From Streptomyces sp. R41 (GTDB lineage Bacteria; Actinomycetota; Actinomycetes; Streptomycetales; Streptomycetaceae): a stretch of 64,000 nucleotides of DNA. The notes beneath the pieces are model-generated. The model was not told the origin of the DNA and made no database searches. It worked only from the letters and a program-made list of their open reading frames with translations. The stretch is taken from positions 4,695,001-4,759,000 of the forward strand of contig NZ_CP163443.1 in assembly GCF_041053055.1 (NCBI RefSeq). Reading direction: 5' to 3'. Below are positions 42,466 to 51,121 of the stretch, piece by piece; position 1 is the stretch's first letter; each line of letters begins with the position of its first letter. Position numbers and translations under genes: made by a program.

Positions 42466-45417
42466 ATGGACGGTGTGCCGCGAGTACCGGAGCAGCGGCG
42501 TCCCGAGGAATCGGCGGCGTTGCGCTTCAGCGTGCTCGGCCCGGTGCGCGCCTGGCGCGAGGACGAACCCCTGCCGGCGGGGTCCCCCCAACAACGCGCC
42601 CTGCTGGCGGCGCTACTCCTGCGAGAGGGCCGCACGGCGACGGCGTCCGAGCTCATCGACGCCCTGTGGGGCGACGAGCCACCGTCCCAGGCGCTGGCCG
42701 CCGTACGCACCTACGCGTCCCGGCTCAGGAAGGCACTGGGCCCCGAGGTCCTGGTCAGCGAGTCGGGCGGTTACGCGATCCGCTCGCTCGGGGAGGGCGC
42801 GCTGGACCTGGCCCGGGCCCAGGAGCTGGCGGCGGACGCCGAGAAGGCGCGCGGCACCGGCGACCTCTGCCGAGCCCGCGAGCTGCTTCGGGACGCGCTC
42901 GGCCACTGGGACGGGGAGCCGCTGGCGAGCATCCCCGGCCCGTACGCGGAGACGCAGCGCGCGCGCCTGGAGGAGTGGCGACTGCAACTGCTCGAGTCCC
43001 GTCTCGACATGGACCTGGAGCAGGGCTGCCACGCGGAGGCGGTCTCCGAGCTGACGGCCCTGACCGCCGCGCACCCCCTCCGGGAGCGGCTGCGCGAACT
43101 CCTGATGCTGGCGCTGTACCGCTCCGGCCGCCAGGCGGAGGCCCTGGCGGTGTACGCGGACACGCGGCGCCTGCTGGCCGACGAGCTGGGAGTGGACCCG
43201 CGGGCGGGCCTGAAAGAACTCCAGCAGCGCATCCTCCAGGCGGACCCGGGCCTCGCGGAACCGTCGGCTCCGGCGGCGGAGCCCGCGGCGGCGCCAGTGC
43301 GTCCCGCCCAACTTCCGGCCACCGTCACGGACTTCACGGGCCGTTCCTCCTTCGTCCAGGAGCTGAGCGCCGTCCTGGCCTCCGCCTCCTCGGCGGAGGG
43401 CCGGGTGATGGCGGTTTCGGCGCTGGCGGGGATCGGCGGCGTGGGCAAGACGACCCTCGCGGTACATGTGGCACACCAGGCGCGCGGGGCCTTCCCGGAC
43501 GGGCAGCTGTACGTGGACCTGCAGGGCGCGGGGGCGCGGGCGGCGGAGCCGGAGACGGTGCTGGGAGCCTTCCTCCGGGCCCTGGGTACGGCGGACTCGG
43601 CGATCCCCGACTCCCTGGAGGAACGCTCGGCCCTGTACCGCTCGGTCCTGGACGGCCGCCGGGTCCTGGTCCTGCTGGACAACGCGCGGGATGCCGCACA
43701 GGTGCGTCCGCTGCTTCCCGGCACCGAGGGCTGCGCAGCGCTGGTGACGTCGCGGGTGCGGATGGTGGACCTGGCCGGGGCCCACTTGGTGGACCTGGAC
43801 GTGATGAGCCCGGAGGAGGCCCTCCAGCTCTTCACGAAGATCGTGGGCGAGGAGCGGGTGGCGTCCGAACGGGAGGCCGCGCTGGACGTGGTGGCGGCGT
43901 GCGGCTTCCTGCCCCTGGCGATCCGCATCGCCGCGTCGCGACTGGCCGCCCGTCGCACATGGACGGTGTCCGTCCTGGCGGCAAAGCTCGCCGACGAACG
44001 CCGCCGACTGGACGAACTCCAGGCGGGCGACCTGGCCGTCAAGGCCACCTTCGAACTGGGCTACGGCCAACTGGAGCCGGCCCAGGCCCGGGCATTCCGC
44101 CTGCTGGGCCTGGCGGACGGCCCGGACATCTCCCTGGCCGCCGCGGCCGCGGTCCTGGACCTCCCGGTCGAGGACACCGAGGACCTCCTGGAGTCCCTCG
44201 TCGACACCTCCCTGCTGGAGTCCGCGGCGCCCGGTCGGTACCGGTACCACGACCTCGTCCGGCTCTACGCGCGTGCGTGCGCGGAGCGGGATGAGCAGCC
44301 GCCCAGTGAGCGGGATGCGGCCATGTCTCGGTTGCTGGACTTTTACTTGGCGACGACTGCCGGGGTCTATGAGATCGACCGGCCCGGAGACCGGCTGGTG
44401 GATCACCTCGAGGTCACGGAATATCCGGGCCTCGTGTTCGTGGATCGGCACCAGGCTCAGGACTGGCTGTATGCCGAGGCGGTCTGCACGTTGGCCTGCG
44501 TACGGCAGTCGATGGGCCCGCTATCCCTGGCACGGGCCGTCGATCTCCTGTGGGCGGCCTGCGACCTGGCCGAATCAGGGGCGAACTCCAAGGAGTACGA
44601 GGCCATTGCCGAAGCCGCACGCACCGCAGCGCAGAAGATCGCGGCCCCGCGCGCCGAGGCCCGGGCTCTCACGACCCTGTCCTTCGTGCACCACATCACC
44701 GGACGCTTCGACTCGGCCGACCAAGCAGCCACGCGCGCCCTGGAACTGGCCCTCGCCACCGGTGACCCCCTGACCAGCTGCTGGTCGTCCAACATCCTCG
44801 GTGTGATCGCGCTGTACCAGAACCGGCACGAGGACGGAGAGGCGCACCTGACCCGCGCCATCGAGAACTTCCGCGCCTGCGAGGACCGCCCGGGCGAGGC
44901 AAGCGCTCTGTGCAATCTGTCCCGCATTCACCTCGCCGCCGGACGCACCGCGAGCGCGGTGGCTCTGGCCCAGCAGGGCACGGCCATGTACGACGACATG
45001 GGCCACGCGCTGAAGGGAGCCAACGGCCGGTACGCCCTGGGGCTCGCGCTCACGCAGAGCGGTCAGCTCTCCCAGGCTGTCGACCGCCTGCAGGAGGCCC
45101 TCGAAGTGTTCCGGGACAGTCGCCAACGGCTCTGGGAAGGCATGACCCTTTTCCGTCTCGCCGAGGCCGACCTCACCGCCCGGCGTCCCGCACAGGCCGC
45201 CGCGAACGCCGAGTTGGCGCTGACCGTTCTCCGCGGGATCGGCGGCGAGTGGCGACGCGGCAACGTTCTCACTGTGCTCGGTCGGGCCCTGAGCGGCATC
45301 GGGCAGATCGGTCGTGCGCAGGTCTGCTGGCGGGAAGCCCTGGATATCTTCGAGGCTTTGGGCGCACCTGAGGCCGCTGAGGTGCGAACTCTCCTCAAGC
45401 CACTCGCCGTCGCCTGA
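42466..45417 (+). CDS. afsR: Global antibiotic regulator AfsR (SARP-NB-ARC-TPR)
   Basis: 983 aa, close to the 993 aa of S. coelicolor AfsR, whose N-terminus it resembles as I recall it (PRVPEQRRPEESAALRF). Domains: OmpR-type winged helix (about 20-105), bacterial transcriptional activation domain (about 105-265), NB-ARC ATPase with Walker A GIGGVGKTT at 322-330, then TPR region from about 640. AfsR is phosphorylated by AfsK, binds DNA and activates afsS, raising antibiotic production. afsS follows, as in S. coelicolor. ATG 42466 has AGGGGGAC upstream. No TTA codon was noticed. Confidence 0.95.
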   Translation: MDGVPRVPEQRRPEESAALRFSVLGPVRAWREDEPLPAGSPQQRALLAALLLREGRTATASELIDALWGDEPPSQALAAVRTYASRLRKALGPEVLVSESGGYAIRSLGEGALDLARAQELAADAEKARGTGDLCRARELLRDALGHWDGEPLASIPGPYAETQRARLEEWRLQLLESRLDMDLEQGCHAEAVSELTALTAAHPLRERLRELLMLALYRSGRQAEALAVYADTRRLLADELGVDPRAGLKELQQRILQADPGLAEPSAPAAEPAAAPVRPAQLPATVTDFTGRSSFVQELSAVLASASSAEGRVMAVSALAGIGGVGKTTLAVHVAHQARGAFPDGQLYVDLQGAGARAAEPETVLGAFLRALGTADSAIPDSLEERSALYRSVLDGRRVLVLLDNARDAAQVRPLLPGTEGCAALVTSRVRMVDLAGAHLVDLDVMSPEEALQLFTKIVGEERVASEREAALDVVAACGFLPLAIRIAASRLAARRTWTVSVLAAKLADERRRLDELQAGDLAVKATFELGYGQLEPAQARAFRLLGLADGPDISLAAAAAVLDLPVEDTEDLLESLVDTSLLESAAPGRYRYHDLVRLYARACAERDEQPPSERDAAMSRLLDFYLATTAGVYEIDRPGDRLVDHLEVTEYPGLVFVDRHQAQDWLYAEAVCTLACVRQSMGPLSLARAVDLLWAACDLAESGANSKEYEAIAEAARTAAQKIAAPRAEARALTTLSFVHHITGRFDSADQAATRALELALATGDPLTSCWSSNILGVIALYQNRHEDGEAHLTRAIENFRACEDRPGEASALCNLSRIHLAAGRTASAVALAQQGTAMYDDMGHALKGANGRYALGLALTQSGQLSQAVDRLQEALEVFRDSRQRLWEGMTLFRLAEADLTARRPAQAAANAELALTVLRGIGGEWRRGNVLTVLGRALSGIGQIGRAQVCWREALDIFEALGAPEAAEVRTLLKPLAVA

Positions 45418-45430
45418 GCGCGCGCCTGCA

Positions 45431-45452
45431 CGTTCATCGTTCGTTTATCGCC
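45431..45452 (+). promoter_or_regulatory. Candidate AfsR-binding direct repeat in afsS promoter
   Basis: CGTTCATCGTT (45431) and CGTTTATCGCC (45442) are adjacent 11-bp direct repeats, the spacing of SARP half-sites, 14 nt after the afsR stop and about 180 nt before afsS. In S. coelicolor, AfsR binds repeats of this sort over the afsS -35. The -10 is not obvious. Confidence 0.65.
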
Positions 45453-45633
45453 ACCCGGCACTCTCAGGCGTGTCGATCCGTCGCGTCGGGGGGCAGACGG
45501 GATGACAAACGGCCGCGCCTTTAAGGTGAATCGGCCCAGAAGTGCCCGTCCGGCGACCCTCGGGGGAGTTGCCGGGCGGGCCCTTCCCGACTACCGCAAC
45601 CGCACCGATGAAGAACTGCCAGGGGAGCCAGTC

Positions 45634-45807
45634 ATGAGCGACACCAACAGCACCGACAACGTCCACGCCACCGACGAGCCGACGGCCACCACGGACAACG
45701 TGCACGCCACCACCGAGCCTCTCACCGGCAAGAACCCGATCGCCCCCGGCGAAGAGACCGGCGACGCGTCCACGGACAACGTCCACGCGACGGACGAGCC
45801 GGCCTAA
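45634..45807 (+). CDS. afsS: AfsS-like small activator with DNVHAT repeats
   Basis: 57 aa, hydrophilic, no signal peptide. Three copies of TDNVHAT-(D/T)-EP, at residues 7-15, 20-28 and 47-56. S. coelicolor AfsS is 63 aa, also built of short repeats with a DNH-type core, and lies directly downstream of afsR; size, repeats and position agree. It is the AfsR target that stimulates secondary metabolism by an unknown mechanism. ATG 45634 has GGGGAG 7 nt upstream. A hairpin terminator follows. Confidence 0.85.
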   Translation: MSDTNSTDNVHATDEPTATTDNVHATTEPLTGKNPIAPGEETGDASTDNVHATDEPA

Positions 45808-45827
45808 CCAGACCACACCACACGGGG

Positions 45828-45868
45828 ATCGGCCGCGGCGGCGCGGAGGGGGAGCCGTCGCGGCCGAT
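45828..45868. terminator. Terminator hairpin after afsS
   Basis: A 15-bp stem (ATCGGCCGCGGCGGC against GCCGTCGCGGCCGAT, one G-U) around an 11-nt loop, 20 nt after the stop. Confidence 0.8.
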
Positions 45869-45991
45869 GTGTGTCCGGTGCATGGCTCAGGTCATTCGGT
45901 GGCGCGAACTGTTCGATCCGCTCGAACTATGACCCCCCTGGCGCTACCGGCACTTGACGTTCGGAAGTTCAACTTTCTCGTAGGAGTCAGC

Positions 45992-46156
45992 GTGACTCGC
46001 GCCAAGAAGGCCCTGATTACCGTCGCCATTGCCGTCGCCGCAGCGGGCGGGGCGTCGGTCCCCGCATTCGCCGACAGCCATATCACGGTCACACCGAATG
46101 ACAGCCACATCACGGTCACACCGGACGACAGCCACATCACCGGCGTCGCGGAGTAG
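45992..46156 (+). CDS. Tiny secreted repeat peptide (DSHITVTP repeats)
   Basis: 54 aa. Positive start and hydrophobic core (MTRAKKALITVAIAVAAAGGAS) end at VPAFA, a standard signal peptidase I site, leaving a mature peptide of about 27 residues made of three DSHIT units: DSHITVTPN, DSHITVTPD and DSHITGVAE. GTG 45992 has TAGGAG 6 nt upstream. It follows afsS and its terminator, and has its own strong terminator. No family recognised. The repeats echo those of AfsS (short, His-containing, ending in a proline) but the peptide is exported. A secreted signal, metal-binding or structural peptide is possible. Confidence 0.75.
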   Translation: MTRAKKALITVAIAVAAAGGASVPAFADSHITVTPNDSHITVTPDDSHITGVAE

Positions 46157-46186
46157 CTCCAAAGCGAACCAGCCAGTTCACCGCGC

Positions 46187-46214
46187 AAGGGGCCGAGCAC
46201 AAGCTCGGCCCTTT
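46187..46214 (+). terminator. Rho-independent terminator of repeat-peptide gene
   Basis: GGGCCGAGC and GCTCGGCCC form a 9-bp stem with ACAA loop, flanked by AAG and CTTT, extending the stem and giving a short U run. Confidence 0.85.
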
Positions 46215-46485
46215 CGTCCGTCCCTCTACCGGAAACGCGCCCGCTCCCTCGGTCCACTCCGTCAAACGGCCACGGAGATCCGACAACCGCACGACAGTAG
46301 GGGCGGCTGAGCGGAATTCCGCTGACACGATGCGGTGATCCGTGGCGGCTTCGCGGGCGTATGGGCTGCATGGCAGAGGTGGGCGAGGATGCGGAATCAC
46401 CTCGCCTGGCTGCCACTGGAAGCCCTGCCGGACCGCCGCCTACCGGAGCCGGCCGCAAACAAGCCCCTTCCCCTCATTCAGGAGT

Positions 46486-46569
46486 GAGGGATTGGCAGAT
46501 TTGGGCCAGCCGCATCGCCGTTTCGCCAGGAAACAGTCGTCCCCGTTGGCCCAAATCTGCCAATCCCTC
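46486..46569. repeat. 23-bp perfect inverted repeat with 38-nt loop
   Basis: The arm 46486-46508 (begins GAGGGATTGGCAG) is the exact complement of 46547-46569. Base composition (ATTTGG) is poorer in GC than neighbours. It lies 280 nt after the repeat-peptide terminator and about 95 nt before the DUF559 gene, so it is not an ordinary terminator of either. Confidence 0.85.
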
Positions 46570-46662
46570 CTTCATCTACCCGAGGGGTGCGGTTATCCAC
46601 AGGGCCGAGGTGGTACGGCGCGGGTTCGGGATGCTGAGGGGGTGGAGCGACTGGAGTTGGGC

Positions 46663-47670
46663 GTGCTGGCCGAGCGGGGGGTGCTGCTCACCTCGCGTGC
46701 CCAAGCGGCCGGTTGGGCGCGGAGGTCCCTGCTCCGGGCGCTCGGGGATGAGGGGTGGACCCGGATCCAGGCTGGGGCCTGGGTCGAGCCGGGGCGGGAG
46801 GCGGATCTCTCCGCTCGGCTGCGGGCTGTGCAGTTGCTCAAGCCGAGGCTCGTCGTGAGTCACCGTTCGGCGGCCGCGCTGTGGGGAATTGAGACGCTCG
46901 GGCTGGTAGCCGCCGAGGGGCCCTTGGAGTTCGTCGATCCCGAGCTCGGCCTCCGATGCGAGGGGAAGGGCCTGGTCGTGCACCGTATGGCCCTGGGAGA
47001 GGGAGACGTGGTCCGGCGGGACGGGCTGCGGGTCACGTGTGTCGGGCGTACGCTCGCTGATCTCCTCCGGAGCGGGGCGCGGGACGATGCGATCGTCGCC
47101 GTGGAGTCGGCCCTCACCTGGCGGCGCGTCGGCGGCATCCGCCGCGCGCCCCTCGCGACCACTTCCCTCATCGCGCTCGCGCTCGAAGCTCCCGCACGCG
47201 GCGCGGAAATTGCCCGCCGCCAGCTGAGGCTCGCCGACCGGAGCTCCGGTTCGCCCGCCGAGACCATCGCCCGCCTGCGCTTCCACGACGCGGGCCTGCA
47301 CCCCGAGAGCCAGGCCGAACTACGTACGCCCGACGGCCGCCGTCGCTACCTGGACTTCCTCTTCCGGGCCGAGGGCCTGGCCGTCGAGATCGAGGGGTAT
47401 GCCTTCCACGGCACCCGGGAGTCACATCGGCGGGACATCGACCGCTTCAACCAGGTCCTCCAGTGCCCGGAGGTCCGGCTCCTCCTCCGCTTCACCGCGT
47501 TGGACGTCTTCAACCGTCCCGAGGTGGTGATCGGGGAGATCCGCGCCGCTCTGTCCAAGCTGCGCGGCACGCTCCGGCAGCCAACCCCAGCGCCGGCGCC
47601 TCGGCCACCGGCGCCGCGTACACCAGGGGGAACGGGATGTGCGAGTACCAGCGCGCCTGAGCCACCGTGA
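46663..47670 (+). CDS. AbiEi-like / DUF559 protein, possible PD-(D/E)XK nuclease
   Basis: 335 aa. N-terminal 60 residues resemble the winged helix of AbiEi-type proteins (LLTSRAQAAGWARRSLLRAL then WTRIQAGAWVEPG). Central part resembles transcription-linked AbiEi domains (VVSHRSAAALWGI). C-terminal DUF559 domain has a PD-(D/E)XK-like core: HPESQAEL, RRYLDFLFRAEGLAVEIEG with Asp and Glu-x-Glu, then FNQVLQ. The Pro/Ala tail is disordered. GTG 46663 has GGAG 6 nt upstream; GTG 46642 is in frame. Function unproven; nicking nuclease or regulator. Confidence 0.8.
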   Translation: MLAERGVLLTSRAQAAGWARRSLLRALGDEGWTRIQAGAWVEPGREADLSARLRAVQLLKPRLVVSHRSAAALWGIETLGLVAAEGPLEFVDPELGLRCEGKGLVVHRMALGEGDVVRRDGLRVTCVGRTLADLLRSGARDDAIVAVESALTWRRVGGIRRAPLATTSLIALALEAPARGAEIARRQLRLADRSSGSPAETIARLRFHDAGLHPESQAELRTPDGRRRYLDFLFRAEGLAVEIEGYAFHGTRESHRRDIDRFNQVLQCPEVRLLLRFTALDVFNRPEVVIGEIRAALSKLRGTLRQPTPAPAPRPPAPRTPGGTGCASTSAPEPP

Positions 47671-47792
47671 TCACCGCGCCGGTGGAATACAGCACCCGGG
47701 CGATCCGGCGGCGACTCCGACGACCGGTACGAGCAGGCCGACCACGAGACCCAGCGCCCCCGCGGCCGTGGCCGTACCCGGCCACGTCCCCC

Positions 47793-49394
47793 TCAGCGCC
47801 CCCGCAACTCCCCCTTGACCACCTTCCCGCTCGCATTCCGCGGCAGCTCCCCCACGAACTCCACCACCCGCGGCACCTTGTAATTCGCCATCTCGCGCCG
47901 CGACCAGGCGATGAGGTCGTCGGCGGTCAACACCGCCCCCGCCCGGCGGACCACGTACGCCTTGCCCACCTCCCCCAGCCGCCCGTCCGGAACGCCGATC
48001 ACCGCCACGTCGGCCACATCCGGGTGCAGGCCCAGCAGTTGCTCTATCTCCGCGGGGTACGCGTTGAAGCCGCCGACGATGAACATGTCCTTGATGCGGT
48101 CCGTGATGCGGAGGTTGCCGGCGTCGTCCAGGACGCCGACGTCGCCCGTGCGCAGCCAGCCGTCGGCGTCGAGGACGGCCGCCGTGGCCTCCGGGTCCTC
48201 GAAGTAGCCCTGCATGACGTTGAAGCCGCGGACCAGGACCTCACCGGGTGAGCCGGCCCCGAGGGGCGCCCCCGTCGCGTCCACCACCCGTACCTCCGTG
48301 TCCGGGATCGCCCGCCCGGAGGTCGAGGCGATCACCGGTGGCGCGTCTCCCCGGCGGCACATCGTGACGATGCCGCTCGCCTCGGAGAGGCCGTACGCCG
48401 TCAGCACCGTGTCCACGCCGAGTTCCGAACGCAGGCGTTCCACCAGGCGCAGCGGCACCACCGCCGCGCCCGTCACCACCAGGCGCAGGGCCGAGAGGTC
48501 GTGCGCGTCCCGGGAGGGGTGGTCCAACAGCGACTGGTGGAGGGTCGGCGGGCCCGGCAGGACGGAGATGCGTTCCGAGGCGACATTCGCCAGCACCGTG
48601 TCCACGTTGAACACCGGCTGCGGGATCATCGTCGCGCCGCGCATCAGGCAGGCCACGATGCCCGCCTTGTAGCCGAAGGTGTGGAAGAAGGGGTTCACGA
48701 TCAGGTAGCGGTCCCCCTCACGGAGGCCCGCGAGGTCGCTCCAGATCTCGTAGCCGCGGAGCGTCTGCGCGTGGGTGATCAGCGCGCCCTTCGGGCGGCC
48801 CGTGGTCCCGGACGTGAAGATGATGTCCGAGGGAGCAGAGCCTGAGAGGGTGTCCGCCCGTTGCCGTACGTCCGCCGCTCCCACGCCCTCCCCGTCCGCC
48901 AGGAAGTCCTTCCAGGTACGGAAGTCGGCGGGGGCGTCGTCCGAGAGCACCACCACCTGCTCCAGGTGCGGAAGGCCGGGCAGCGGGCCGGCGGAACCGG
49001 GACCCTCTCCGCACGCCCGCCGCAGCGACGCCACGTACGACGTCCCCAGGAAGGTTCCCGTCACGAACAGCAGTTTCGCGCGGCTGCGGGACAGGACGTA
49101 CGCCGCCTCCGTGCCTTTGAAGCGGGTATTGAGAGGGACCAGGACCGCTCCCGCCGACACCGCGCCGAGTGCGGAGACGATCCAGTCGAGGGTGTTCGGG
49201 GCCCAGATGGCGACCCGGTCGCCCCGTCGTACGCCGCTCGCCATACAGGCCGCCGCCGCGCGCTCCACGCGGGCGCCCAAATCGGCGTACGAGATGGGGG
49301 TACGGCCCTCGACGACCGCCTCGCGGTCCGCGAAGCGCGTCGCCGCCGAGCGCACCAGCCCCGGGATGCTGCCCCACTCCAGGTCCCCGCGCAT
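47793..49394 (-). CDS. Acyl-CoA synthetase, FadD3-like
   Basis: 533 aa AMP-forming ligase. P-loop FTSGTTGRPKGA, NPFFHTFGYKAGIVACL, adenylate motif YGLSEASG, GWLRTGDVGVLD and C-terminal lysine in PRNASGKVVKGEL. The NPFF(H)xFGYKAGI and TVLPGPPTxxQSLLDHP stretches match mycobacterial FadD3, which activates the steroid C/D-ring acid HIP; this homolog probably ligates CoA to an alicyclic or branched propionic-type acid. ATG 49394 has GGGGAGG; ATG 49409 would overlap that site. Divergent from the thiolase operon with regulon sites 7 and 8 between. Confidence 0.92.
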   Translation of the reverse strand: MRGDLEWGSIPGLVRSAATRFADREAVVEGRTPISYADLGARVERAAAACMASGVRRGDRVAIWAPNTLDWIVSALGAVSAGAVLVPLNTRFKGTEAAYVLSRSRAKLLFVTGTFLGTSYVASLRRACGEGPGSAGPLPGLPHLEQVVVLSDDAPADFRTWKDFLADGEGVGAADVRQRADTLSGSAPSDIIFTSGTTGRPKGALITHAQTLRGYEIWSDLAGLREGDRYLIVNPFFHTFGYKAGIVACLMRGATMIPQPVFNVDTVLANVASERISVLPGPPTLHQSLLDHPSRDAHDLSALRLVVTGAAVVPLRLVERLRSELGVDTVLTAYGLSEASGIVTMCRRGDAPPVIASTSGRAIPDTEVRVVDATGAPLGAGSPGEVLVRGFNVMQGYFEDPEATAAVLDADGWLRTGDVGVLDDAGNLRITDRIKDMFIVGGFNAYPAEIEQLLGLHPDVADVAVIGVPDGRLGEVGKAYVVRRAGAVLTADDLIAWSRREMANYKVPRVVEFVGELPRNASGKVVKGELRGR

Positions 49395-49425
49395 CGCACG
49401 CCTCCCCATGACCGACGAACCACTA

Positions 49426-49469
49426 GCTGACTGACCGTCAGATTAGCTGTAGCCTGACAGCCTGTCAGC
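49426..49469. promoter_or_regulatory. Regulon operator sites 7 and 8
   Basis: GCTGAC-TGACC-GTCAGA (49426-49442) and CCTGAC-AGCCT-GTCAGC (49453-49469), centres 27 nt apart, in the divergent promoter of the FadD3-like gene and thiolase operon. The 5-bp arms are perfect in both. Confidence 0.7.
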
Positions 49470-49497
49470 AGTCGGGACTCCATCGGGAGGTGCGCGC

Positions 49498-50646
49498 ATG
49501 GCGGGAATCAAGGACGCCACCGCCGTCGTCGGGATCGGGCAGACCCCCTTCGCCAAGCAACTCCCCGAATCCGAGAAGACCTTGGCCTGCCGTGCCATCC
49601 TCGCCGCCCTCGACGACGCCGGCATCGCGCCCGCCGAAGTCGACGCGCTCGCCTCCTACACCATGGAGGAGACCGACGAGGTGGAGGTGGCCAAGGCCGT
49701 CGGACTCGGTGACCTCAGCTTCTTCAGCAAGGTGGGATACGGAGGGGGCGGTTCCTGTGCCACCGTCGCGCATCTCTCCGCCGCCATCGCCGGCGGACAG
49801 GCGACGGTGGGGGTCGCCTGGCGGTCGCGGAAGAGGGGGTCAGGACCCCGACCGTGGAAGAACACCAGCGTCCAACTTCCCACCCCCGCCCAGTGGACCC
49901 GCCCCTTCGGGCTCCTCCGCCCGGCCGACGAGATCGGCATGCTGGCCCGCCGGTACATGCACGAGTACGGCGCCACCCGCGATCACCTCTTCAATGTCGC
50001 GCTCGCCTGCCGCAACCGGGCCAATCAGAATCCCGCCGCGATCATGTACGAGCGCCCGCTCACCCGGGAGATGTACATGACCTCCCGCTGGATCAGCGAA
50101 CCCCTCTGCCTCTTCGACAACTGCCTTGAGACGGACGGAGCGTTGGCATGCGTCGTCGTGTCGGCGGAACGGGCGCGGGACTGCCGCCGGCGGCCCGTGT
50201 ACGTCCACTCCGCCGCCCAGGGGCTGCCCGCCCAGCACCACGGCATGGTCAATTACTGGAACGACGACCCGCTCACCGGGCCGGCCTGGGCGGCCGCCCG
50301 ACACCTGTGGAAACACGCCGACTTCACGCCGGAGGACGTGGATGTCGCGCAGATCTACGACGCCTTCACGCCACTGATACCCCTGTCCCTGGAGGGATAC
50401 GGCTTCTGCGGGAGGGGCGAGGGCGCGGCCTTCACCGAGGGCGGTGCGCTGGAGATCGGTGGGCGGCTGCCGCTCAACACCGGGGGCGGCGGGCTCAGCG
50501 AGGCGTACGTGCACGGCTTCAACCTCATCAACGAGGGTGTGAAGCAGTTGCGGGGCACGAGTACGGCGCAGGTGCCGGGGGCGGCCACCTGCCTGGTCAC
50601 GGCAGGGGAGGGGGTCCCGACCTCCGCCCTCCTGCTGAGGGCCTGA
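49498..50646 (+). CDS. Thiolase-fold lipid-transfer-like protein (Ltp/SCPx type)
   Basis: 382 aa. Thiolase fold with VVGIGQTPFAK, a central YGGGGSCATV segment, AQIYDAFTPLIPLSLEGYGFCGRGEG and NTGGGGLSEAYVHGFN. The nucleophile Cys of degradative thiolases is not at its usual place; in steroid-type Ltp enzymes the fold instead performs retro-aldol cleavage together with a DUF35 subunit. A DUF35 gene follows 25 nt later and an enoyl-CoA hydratase after that, one operon. GGGAGG precedes ATG 49498. Confidence 0.9.
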   Translation: MAGIKDATAVVGIGQTPFAKQLPESEKTLACRAILAALDDAGIAPAEVDALASYTMEETDEVEVAKAVGLGDLSFFSKVGYGGGGSCATVAHLSAAIAGGQATVGVAWRSRKRGSGPRPWKNTSVQLPTPAQWTRPFGLLRPADEIGMLARRYMHEYGATRDHLFNVALACRNRANQNPAAIMYERPLTREMYMTSRWISEPLCLFDNCLETDGALACVVVSAERARDCRRRPVYVHSAAQGLPAQHHGMVNYWNDDPLTGPAWAAARHLWKHADFTPEDVDVAQIYDAFTPLIPLSLEGYGFCGRGEGAAFTEGGALEIGGRLPLNTGGGGLSEAYVHGFNLINEGVKQLRGTSTAQVPGAATCLVTAGEGVPTSALLLRA

Positions 50647-50671
50647 GTGGCTGAGTGGCTGAGGAGCTGAC

Positions 50672-51121
50672 ATGGAAACCGACATGAACGAGTCCCTGCT
50701 CTCCCCCGTCCTCGACGACGACGGCGGGCCCTTCTGGCAGTACGCCGCCCAGGGCGAGCTCCGGATCCAGGCATGCGCCGACTGCGGCGAACTCCGCTTT
50801 CCGCCCCGGCCGTGCTGCCCGCACTGCCACTCCTTCGCGAGCGAGTGGCGGAAGATGAGCGGGAAGGGGCGTGTGTGGTCGTACGTCATCCCGCATCCGC
50901 CGCTTCTGCCCGCCTACGCGGAGCAGGCCCCGTACAACGCGATCGTGGTGGAACTGGCGGAGGCTCCGCGGATACGGCTCGTGGGGAATCTGGTGAGCGG
51001 GCCCGAGGCGCCGCTCAACTCCGTTCCCCCGGAGCGGATACGGATCGGGGCGCGGGTGCAGGTGGTCTTCACGGAGGTGAACGGCATGTCCGTGCCGCGC
51101 TGGGTTCTGGAGCGACCGTGA
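50672..51121 (+). CDS. DUF35 OB-fold/zinc-ribbon protein
   Basis: 149 aa. Zinc ribbon CADC-x9-12-CPHC (Cys pairs near residues 35-53) then an OB-fold (GRVWSYVIPHPP, PYNAIVVELAE, VQVVFTEVNG). DUF35 proteins are obligate partners of Ltp-type thiolase-fold enzymes, often channelling or hydrating acyl-CoA. Overlaps the next gene as GTGA. Confidence 0.92.
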   Translation: METDMNESLLSPVLDDDGGPFWQYAAQGELRIQACADCGELRFPPRPCCPHCHSFASEWRKMSGKGRVWSYVIPHPPLLPAYAEQAPYNAIVVELAEAPRIRLVGNLVSGPEAPLNSVPPERIRIGARVQVVFTEVNGMSVPRWVLERP

